In this document: piece by piece, positions 1-4,877 of the stretch
Layout of the letters: each line of letters starts with the position of its first letter
Position numbering within the stretch: the stretch's first letter is position 1
Origin: Hyphomicrobiales bacterium
GTDB taxonomy: Bacteria > Pseudomonadota > Alphaproteobacteria > Rhizobiales > Xanthobacteraceae
NCBI GenBank assembly: GCA_003164375.1
Contig: PLTE01000099.1
Location: forward strand, 1 to 12,128
Direction: 5' to 3'
DNA: 12,128 bases
Made by a program: the position numbers and the translations under genes
Notes under the pieces: generated by a model
Database searches by the model: none
What the model was told of the DNA's origin: nothing
What the model saw: the letters and a program-made list of their open reading frames with translations, nothing else

Positions 1-729
1 GGCCGCAAATGGTTCATCACCGGTGCCTCAGGCGCCGAGCATTTCATCGTCATCGCGCGGACCTCCGACGACAAGCGCCGCGGCTTGACTGCCTTCCTGT
101 ATCATCGCGATCAGCCGGGCTGGCGCATCATTCGCCGCATTCCCATCATGGGTCCGCAAGAACACGGCGGCCACGGCGAGCTCGAATTCGACGGGCTTGA
201 AATTGCCGACGAGAATATGCTGCTCGGCGTCGGCGACGGCCTCAAAGCCACGCAGATCAGGCTCGGCCCGGCGCGGCTCACGCATTGCATGCGCTGGCTC
301 GGCCAGGCCAAGCGCTGCATGGAGATAGCGCAGGAATACGTCAACCGCCGTGAAGGCTTTGGTATCAAGCTCGCCGACCGCGAAAGCGTGCAGATCAAGC
401 TCGGGCAGATGGCGCAGCAGATCGAGATCGGCCGCTTGCTCACGATGCACGCGGCCTGGAAGCTCGATCAGGGCGATCGCGCCCGTAAGGAAATCTCGAT
501 GGCCAAGGTCCACGTGGCCGACACGCTGCACAATGTCTGCGATACCGCGATCCAGCTCAACGGCGCGCGCGGTTATTCCAAGGACACTATCCTGGAATGG
601 ATCTACCGCGCGGCGCGCGCGGCTCGCCTCGTTGACGGCGCGTCGGAGGTGCACAATATGGTCCTGGCGCGTTTCCTGCGCGAAGAGGGCCGCGATTTTT
701 GGAGCTGGGGCGCGGGCAACACAATGTAA
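1..729 (+). CDS. Acyl-CoA dehydrogenase, C-terminal part (5' end outside window)
   Basis: FAD-dependent alpha,beta-dehydrogenation of an acyl-CoA thioester is the expected reaction, with electrons passed to electron-transfer flavoprotein. The frame is open from base 1 (GRKWFITGAS...) to a TAA at 727-729, giving 242 visible residues. The first residues match the middle beta-domain (KWFITGA, then GPQEHGGHGELEFDGLEI). The rest is the helical C-terminal domain with the RLGPARLTHCMRWLG helix and the NGARGYSKDTILEWIYR segment. Near the end, LVDGASEVHNMVLAR occupies the place where medium-chain enzymes carry YEGT with the catalytic Glu. An Asp in a DGxxEVH context resembles the ACAD10/ACAD11-type subgroup. 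The substrate cannot be read from sequence. About 150 or more N-terminal residues are missing. The gene converges on the aldolase-family gene, with a 31-base gap and no clear terminator. Confidence 0.93.
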   Translation, partial: GRKWFITGASGAEHFIVIARTSDDKRRGLTAFLYHRDQPGWRIIRRIPIMGPQEHGGHGELEFDGLEIADENMLLGVGDGLKATQIRLGPARLTHCMRWLGQAKRCMEIAQEYVNRREGFGIKLADRESVQIKLGQMAQQIEIGRLLTMHAAWKLDQGDRARKEISMAKVHVADTLHNVCDTAIQLNGARGYSKDTILEWIYRAARAARLVDGASEVHNMVLARFLREEGRDFWSWGAGNTM

Positions 730-760
730 GGTCTCAGCGTTTCACCGCGCGCCACGTTTT

Positions 761-1525
761 CTAACTCCGCCAGCTGGTATCGACTCCGTCAAGCATGCGC
801 AAATAGGCAGGCCAGTCGGCCGAGCCGCGGCCGGAATCATGATGCTCGTATTGACGCGCGGTCTTTTCGCAAATCTCAGCGGGAATTTCGGCCAGCGCGC
901 CGCCGGTCGCCTCCATGGTGAGCTGGATATGCGCGGCTTCAAGCAGGGACTTCATCAGCACGAAGGCCTCGCGCGCGGTCTTGCCGACCGTGAGCAGCCC
1001 ATGATTGCGCAGGATCAGCGCGCGGCTGCCGCCCAGCGCCTTGTTGATGCGTGCCCGCTCGCCGAAGTCTTCCGTAATGCCTTCGTAGTCGTGATAGCCG
1101 ACACGATTGTAGAAGCGGATCGCAGCTTGCGACACCATGCGCAGCCCGTGCCGCAATCCTGAGATCGCCATGCCGGTCTCGGTGTGCACGTGGACGGCGC
1201 AATTGACGTCCGGCCGCGCCGACAACACGCCGCCGTGCAGCGTGAAGCCGGGGCGGTTGACGCCCGCCGCTTCGTCGAGATCGTCGTCCATGCTCACTTT
1301 GACGAGGTTCGACGCCGTCACTTCGGTGTAGAGGAGCTCGTGCCGCTTGATGAGGAATTTGCGGTCCTCGCCGGGCACGCGCATCGAGGAATGGTTGTAG
1401 ATGACATCGTCCCACCCGTAACGCGCTATCAGCCGATAGGTCGCGGCGAGGTCGATGCGAGCCTGCCATTCTGCAGGCGAGATATCCGCTTCGGCAACGG
1501 CGGCAATCTTGAGATGGGTATTCAT
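761..1525 (-). CDS. Class II aldolase/adducin-family protein
   Basis: The 254-residue protein has the single-domain class II aldolase/adducin head fold, close to the usual family length. The visible metal-site signature is H112 and H114 in AVHVHTETG plus H175 in LRNHGLLTVG, the three zinc ligands of fuculose- and ribulose-phosphate aldolases/epimerases. NHSSMRVPG (44-52) corresponds to the phosphate/substrate loop. The catalytic Glu of true aldolases (FucA E73, in a PSSEW context) is not present. The matching segment reads PGFTLHGG (92-99), as in adducin-like members, so classical aldol cleavage is doubtful. The substrate is unknown and the protein is likely cytosolic. The start is supported by GGAGA on the minus strand (1534-1538), 8 bases before ATG. 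It is transcribed towards the acyl-CoA dehydrogenase gene and shares no obvious operon. Confidence 0.92.
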   Translation of the reverse strand: MNTHLKIAAVAEADISPAEWQARIDLAATYRLIARYGWDDVIYNHSSMRVPGEDRKFLIKRHELLYTEVTASNLVKVSMDDDLDEAAGVNRPGFTLHGGVLSARPDVNCAVHVHTETGMAISGLRHGLRMVSQAAIRFYNRVGYHDYEGITEDFGERARINKALGGSRALILRNHGLLTVGKTAREAFVLMKSLLEAAHIQLTMEATGGALAEIPAEICEKTARQYEHHDSGRGSADWPAYLRMLDGVDTSWRS

Positions 1526-1587
1526 GAGCCGGGTCTCCGCATGGAATAATAAACTCTAGCATGCCGCACCGCGGCCGGGCAGCCCGG

Positions 1588-1672
1588 CTTCGACCGCGCC
1601 ATTACTGCGTTCAGGCACGTCTTCGACGCGCCATTAGCGCGTTTACGCGCGTCTTCGACGCGTTATGGCGGC
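1588..1672. repeat. Three-copy imperfect ~32-bp direct repeat with internal dyads
   Basis: Copies begin at 1588, 1621 and 1653, each with CTTCGAC followed by a CGCG-rich block. The first two copies are 33 and 32 bp and the third decays after about 20 bp. A dyad, CGCCAT at 1629-1634 and ATGGCG at 1665-1670, is centred on the second and third copies and flanked internally by CGCG tracts. The array lies between the divergent starts of the aldolase-family gene and the MauG-like gene. It could be an operator array, a hairpin in the leader, or a remnant of an intergenic repeat family. Its function is unknown. Confidence 0.6.
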
Positions 1673-1720
1673 TGCATTTCATAGCCGAAGTGCCACCCAC
1701 ACGCGGGTTGGCGAATCATG

Positions 1721-1736
1721 TTAACGGTTCATCAAC
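1721..1736 (+). promoter_or_regulatory. CtrA-like box, one mismatch (TTAA-N7-TCAAC)
   Basis: The sequence reads TTAA, seven bases, then TCAAC, which is one base off the alphaproteobacterial CtrA consensus TTAA-N7-TTAAC. It sits 22 bases before the preferred ATG of the MauG-like gene, a position that could overlap the promoter. A one-mismatch match can arise by chance, so this is a weak call. Confidence 0.3.
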
Positions 1737-1758
1737 TGGCGGCGATAAAGTCTCGTTT

Positions 1759-2829
1759 ATGGGGCATTCATCTCGGGTGACGCGGCAAGTCGCAGCGCTG
1801 GCCGGCGCGTTGGCGCTGTCCTCGGCGCTCTCTTTGGCGGTGCTGTTGGGCGCCGAAGGTTCTATTTTCGGAGCCAGCGAGTTCGGGCTGCACGGTTTGC
1901 GGCAACATTATCGGCGGCCCGCGGAAATTCCGTATCCGAAAGACGATCCTTATTCCCGCGCCAAATATGAACTCGGCCGCACGCTGTTTTTCGATCCGAT
2001 CCTGTCCGGCGCGAAGCTTCGATCTTGCTCCACCTGCCATAATCCCGGCTTGTCTTGGGCGGACGGGCAGCCACGCGCGATCGGTGAAAACCAACAACCG
2101 CTCGCGTCCGGATTGCGGACGCCGACGCTCCTGAATGTCGCCTGGACGCCGAAGCTCGGCTGGGACGGGCACTTCCGCGACCTCGAAGGCGTTGCGATCT
2201 CGCCGATCACGGCTCCCGACAACATGAATCTACCGGAAAGCACTTTGATTGAGCGGCTGGCGGCGATTCCCGGCTATGTGAACGCGTTCAACGCAGCGTT
2301 CGGAAAAGGCGACATCGACCGGCACAAGATCGAACAAGCGCTGGCGACCTTCGAACGTTCGATCGTGTCGGACGAAGCGCCGTTCGATCGCTGGATCCGC
2401 GGCGACGAAGCGGCGATCGACGCCTCGGCCAAACGCGGGTTCGCTCTCTTCAACGGCAAAGGCAATTGCGCGGCCTGCCACAGCGGTTGGGCTTTCACCG
2501 ACGGCTCGTTCCATGACATCGGCGTCGCGCATGACAACGATATCGGGCGCGGCCGGCTGTTCCCGACCTCGGTGAAGCTGCAATACGCCTTTAAGACGCC
2601 GACATTGCGCGATGTCGCCCGCCGCCGCCCGTATATGCACGACGGCTCACTTGCGACGCTCGGTGACGTCATCGATCTGTACAATCGCGGTGGGATCGAG
2701 CGGCCGAGCCGCGACGATGAAATTCATCAGCTCAATCTGCCGCAGGGCGACAAAGCTGATCTCATCGCCTTTCTGCAGGCGCTGAGCGCCAAAGCCAAGC
2801 CGTTCGTGCTTCCTGATCTGCCGCGCTGA
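1759..2829 (+). CDS. MauG-like di-heme c-type cytochrome peroxidase
   Basis: A 356-residue periplasmic di-haem protein of the cytochrome c peroxidase/MauG superfamily. Such proteins use peroxide or a high-valent bis-Fe(IV) state to oxidise a partner protein. An N-terminal hydrophobic segment (about 11-31) acts as signal peptide or anchor. Haem-binding CxxCH motifs are C90-C93-H94 and C237-C240-H241, about 147 residues apart, the family spacing. W135 in GWDG matches the conserved inter-haem Trp. Y308 in DLYNRGG, after PYMHDGSL (291-298), falls where classical peroxidases carry the Met ligand and MauG carries Tyr. This points to MauG-type chemistry (inference). The frame is open back to an ATG at 1561, but those 66 residues are Arg-rich, unlike a signal peptide, and are encoded by the repeat region. 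I therefore prefer 1759, although its ribosome site is weak. It converges on a small membrane-protein gene. The partner is unknown; the nearby cupredoxin is a candidate. Confidence 0.9.
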   Translation: MGHSSRVTRQVAALAGALALSSALSLAVLLGAEGSIFGASEFGLHGLRQHYRRPAEIPYPKDDPYSRAKYELGRTLFFDPILSGAKLRSCSTCHNPGLSWADGQPRAIGENQQPLASGLRTPTLLNVAWTPKLGWDGHFRDLEGVAISPITAPDNMNLPESTLIERLAAIPGYVNAFNAAFGKGDIDRHKIEQALATFERSIVSDEAPFDRWIRGDEAAIDASAKRGFALFNGKGNCAACHSGWAFTDGSFHDIGVAHDNDIGRGRLFPTSVKLQYAFKTPTLRDVARRRPYMHDGSLATLGDVIDLYNRGGIERPSRDDEIHQLNLPQGDKADLIAFLQALSAKAKPFVLPDLPR

Positions 2830-2844
2830 AGTGGGCCGGGTGAT

Positions 2845-3006
2845 TTAGACGACTGCCGGCAGCGCGTAGCTCGACAGCGCCAATCCGGAAATCATCAGAA
2901 ATCCAGCGCCAGTTTCGAGCGACTCGAAATGGGCGGGAAAACGATCCGATGCGTAGGCGACGATGGCGCCGACCACAACGCTGAGCAAACCAACAAAGCC
3001 GGCCAT
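2845..3006 (-). CDS. Small two-helix membrane protein (53 aa), function unknown
   Basis: The minus strand encodes 53 residues starting MAGFVGLLSV and ending ALPAVV. There are two hydrophobic segments (about 3-18 and 35-52) with a short polar connector containing D21, R22, H26, E28 and E31. This is the pattern of a small inner-membrane hairpin protein. A GAGA ribosome-site core on the minus strand (3013-3016) lies 6 bases before ATG. Third codon positions are mostly G or C, as in neighbouring genes, which argues for real coding. The stop lies 15 bases from the stop of the MauG-like gene, a tight convergent arrangement. I do not recognise the family and no function can be assigned. A competing plus-strand frame (2929-3138) is polar with no motif and looks like a shadow. 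Confidence 0.6.
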   Translation of the reverse strand: MAGFVGLLSVVVGAIVAYASDRFPAHFESLETGAGFLMISGLALSSYALPAVV

Positions 3007-3261
3007 GGGATTTCTCGCGCTTGCATGCCTTGGCAGTGCGTCGGTTTTAGCGCCGCAATGCTTACCAAGGCGCTAGGGCGAGCGGCGCAATTGTCCCATA
3101 AATTTCACCTCGCAACGCAGAGGTTAACCAATACATAATTTCACTTATTCATGGTCACCAAAATCCTAAAATCTGTGGTAAAAGATTAAACATACCAGGA
3201 AGCTGCGTGGGGCGGCGTAACTGGTCTGTGAAGACATTTACGTAATCTCAGGAGACCCGCC
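3007..3261. promoter_or_regulatory. Intergenic promoter region between divergent membrane-protein genes
   Basis: A 255-base non-coding gap between the small membrane protein gene (-) and the multi-pass membrane protein gene (+). The part from about 3120 to 3200 is clearly richer in A/T than the rest of the window, as expected of a promoter. An inverted repeat TAGCGCC/GGCGCTA occupies 3048-3054 and 3069-3075 with a 14-base spacer and could be an operator or hairpin. A CtrA-like near match, TTAA-N7-ATAA, lies at 3124-3138. I could not place a convincing -35/-10 pair. The right end holds AGGAG (3250-3254), 7 bases before the ATG at 3262. Confidence 0.45.
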
Positions 3262-4299
3262 ATGGTCCGGCTGGCCAAACGGCTGCCGTTTACGGCCGCG
3301 TTGCCGCTTGCGTGTGTGGTTAACGCGCTTTGCGTTGGCTCCGCCAGTGCGCACGTGAAATGGTTCTGCGCGTATGACGTGGCCGGGCAGCCGGAAGGCC
3401 TCGAAAACGTTCTCTGTCCCGACTTTGAATTGTTGACCGGACTGTCGATCTTGGCGTTGATGACCGGCAGCGTGCTGGAAGGCACCCCGATTGGCTTTGC
3501 CATGTTACGGGCCTTCGACCGGGCGACTCGGCTGGTACGAGAAAATCTCGAAACGATTTTTCGCGCGGGTTGCGCGTTCTTCTTCCTGGCGATCTGGGGC
3601 GTCGGCGGCGTTCTGCTCACGCCGGAGCTCAAGACCGACTCGACGTTGGTCGGCGTCATTCAGCTCGGTATCGCCGCGGGGATGCTGTCGCGCCGTACCA
3701 TGCCATTGTCGGCCTTGGGCATTTTCGTGCTGTTCGAGATCGGCGTGTGGCAGTACGGCGCGTTTCATCTCGCCGATTATCCGATCTTTCTCGGCATAGC
3801 GGCCTACCTGGCTTTGACCGGTGGTCAGACCAGCTTTTTCGGGATGCGCCCGATTGACGTCTTACGCTGGTCCGCCGGCATCACGCTGATGTGGGCCTCG
3901 GTTGAAAAATGGGCCTATCCCGAATGGTCCTATCCGCTGTTCATCCAGTATCCGCAGATGACGATGGGCTTTACTCCGGACTTCTTCATGCGGGCGGCGG
4001 GCGCGGTGGAATTCGCCTTGGCTTTCGCGTTGGTGTGGACGCCGCTGGTGCGCCGCGTCGGCGCTGTCATGCTCACTGCAATGTTCGTCAGTGCAGTTAT
4101 CCAATTCGGCAAGATCGATCTGATCGGGCATTCGCTGATCGTTGTGGCGCTGGTCGGCATCATCGCCGACGACGCCAGCGAGCCGGCGCGACTGCGGGAT
4201 TCCTGGCTGCTGCCGTTCGGTTACGCCGCGGCGCTGGCCGTATTTCTGGTGACATATTATGCCGGCCACGCGGCGCTGTTCGGCACGGCGATCCTGTGA
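3262..4299 (+). CDS. Multi-pass membrane protein with mature N-terminal His (AHVKWF type)
   Basis: A 345-residue integral membrane protein of unassigned function. Residues 1-30 form a signal peptide (basic start, hydrophobic core, ASA cleavage site at A28-S29-A30). Signal peptidase I would leave His31 (HVKWFC) as the mature N-terminus. Two Cys in the exported segment, C36 and C52, could form a disulphide. About eight to ten hydrophobic helices follow, roughly at 56-72, 100-120, 128-145, 149-165, 172-187, 204-216, 245-261, 265-281, 286-303 and 316-335. Conserved-looking polar/aromatic positions include KWAYPEWSYPLF (216-227) and the intramembrane GH at 289-290. The topology and the KW-P pattern faintly recall DoxX-like proteins, but I cannot confirm membership. 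The start is fixed by AGGAG (3250-3254). It converges on the cupredoxin gene with only 6 bases between stops. An N-terminal His can bind copper in other families, which with the neighbour suggests a copper link (inference). Confidence 0.85.
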   Translation: MVRLAKRLPFTAALPLACVVNALCVGSASAHVKWFCAYDVAGQPEGLENVLCPDFELLTGLSILALMTGSVLEGTPIGFAMLRAFDRATRLVRENLETIFRAGCAFFFLAIWGVGGVLLTPELKTDSTLVGVIQLGIAAGMLSRRTMPLSALGIFVLFEIGVWQYGAFHLADYPIFLGIAAYLALTGGQTSFFGMRPIDVLRWSAGITLMWASVEKWAYPEWSYPLFIQYPQMTMGFTPDFFMRAAGAVEFALAFALVWTPLVRRVGAVMLTAMFVSAVIQFGKIDLIGHSLIVVALVGIIADDASEPARLRDSWLLPFGYAAALAVFLVTYYAGHAALFGTAIL

Positions 4300-4305
4300 T
4301 CTCTG

Positions 4306-4665
4306 CTACTTGACGTGGACCACGAGCAGCATCTTCGGATGAATGGCGCATAAGACGTTAAAGTCGCCCGTCACCGGGAAGGTGATATTGGTCTTGCTGC
4401 CCGGCTCCTGGTCGCCGGAGTCGAAGGAGAATTTGTCGGAATCGATATAGGCGTGATGCAGCAAATCGCCGTCGTCGTTGACGATCTCAATGGTCTCGCC
4501 GCGTTTGATTGCAATTTCGCCGGGGTGGAATTCGCGCCCCTTTTGCGAGACCGAATATTGCGGTAACGCCAGTCCAGCCAGCGTGCCGAGCCCGATCAAC
4601 GCGGCTACGGCCGCAGCCACGGCGACCGGTCGGCGAATCCGCCACATCGCGTTTCCAAGGTCCAT
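4306..4665 (-). CDS. Membrane-anchored amicyanin-type cupredoxin
   Basis: A 119-residue type 1 (blue) copper protein predicted to carry single electrons on the periplasmic side. Residues about 12-34 form an N-terminal hydrophobic segment without a clear cleavage motif, so an anchored form is likely. The cupredoxin domain covers about 37-119: FHPGEIAIKRGETIEIVN, then LLHHAY with ligand H70 (H71 adjacent), then LCAIHPKM with C106, H109 and M112. The C-x2-H-x2-M spacing is that of amicyanin and is shorter than the C-x2-H-x4-M of plastocyanin and pseudoazurin. GGAGAG on the minus strand (4672-4677), 6 bases before ATG, fixes the start over Met7. Amicyanin's electron donor, methylamine dehydrogenase, is not encoded here. 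The MauG-like protein about 1.5 kb away or the convergent membrane protein might be redox partners (inference). Automated annotation may label it 'methylamine utilization protein'. Confidence 0.9.
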   Translation of the reverse strand: MDLGNAMWRIRRPVAVAAAVAALIGLGTLAGLALPQYSVSQKGREFHPGEIAIKRGETIEIVNDDGDLLHHAYIDSDKFSFDSGDQEPGSKTNITFPVTGDFNVLCAIHPKMLLVVHVK

Positions 4666-4671
4666 GTTTGA

Positions 4672-4677
4672 CTCTCC
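4672..4677 (-). promoter_or_regulatory. Ribosome binding site of cupredoxin gene
   Basis: GGAGAG on the minus strand, 6 bases before the ATG at 4665-4663. It selects Met1 over the in-frame Met7 and so keeps the basic residues before the membrane anchor. A GANTC (GACTC, 4670-4674), the CcrM methylation target in alphaproteobacteria, overlaps it. Confidence 0.7.
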
Positions 4678-4749
4678 GCCCGTTCGACGGGTAGCACCGC
4701 CGCCACAGCGCGAACAAAACGTGTCTTCCCCAAGCGTGGCCGCCGGCGG

Positions 4750-4764
4750 TTAAGACGCCGTTAA
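4750..4764 (-). promoter_or_regulatory. CtrA-type binding box TTAA-N7-TTAAC
   Basis: Plus-strand TTAA at 4750-4753 and 4761-4764 are separated by exactly seven bases. On the minus strand this reads TTAA-CGGCGTC-TTAAC, with the final C at plus position 4749, an exact match to the CtrA consensus known from Caulobacter and other alphaproteobacteria. It lies 84 bases upstream of the cupredoxin ATG and 113 bases upstream of the GGDEF/EAL ATG, inside their divergent promoter region. Either gene, or both, could be controlled. The match is seen; occupancy is inferred. Confidence 0.6.
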
Positions 4765-4786
4765 TGAACGCATAAGCCGTCATTAA
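4761..4786. promoter_or_regulatory. Inverted repeat TTAATGA-N12-TCATTAA (possible operator)
   Basis: Perfect 7-bp arms at 4761-4767 and 4780-4786, the left arm sharing TTAA with the CtrA-type box. TTAA cores start at 4750, 4761 and 4783, steps of 11 and 22 bases, placing them near the same face of the helix. The dyad could bind a dimeric regulator or extend CtrA binding. No terminator-like T tract follows, so I do not call it a terminator. Confidence 0.45.
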
Positions 4787-4877
4787 GGAACTCGCCAAGA
4801 TTGGATCGGGTGCTGCACTGCCTTTAACGGCTGCCGGTATAGGTCTAACCACGCATAATGAGAGTTCCTGGCATTTC

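Noticed and set aside
28..654. 208-residue minus-strand frame opposite the acyl-CoA dehydrogenase
   Set aside because: It is antisense to a strongly conserved enzyme, has no recognisable motif and is a typical product of high GC content.
350..1162. 270-residue plus-strand frame spanning two genes
   Set aside because: It reads across the dehydrogenase end and antisense to the aldolase-family gene; its composition is Arg/Ser-rich shadow.
1561..1758. N-terminal extension of the MauG-like gene to the ATG at 1561
   Set aside because: These 66 residues are Arg-rich and repeat-encoded, and would bury the signal peptide internally. No ribosome site was found; kept as a possible leader only.
2929..3138. 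69-residue plus-strand frame
   Set aside because: It overlaps the better-supported minus-strand membrane protein and has no hydrophobic or motif pattern.
1759..4665. Methylamine utilisation (mau) operon
   Set aside because: A MauG-like protein and an amicyanin-type cupredoxin are present, but no methylamine dehydrogenase subunits or MauE/D/F-like genes are visible, and gene orientations do not form an operon.
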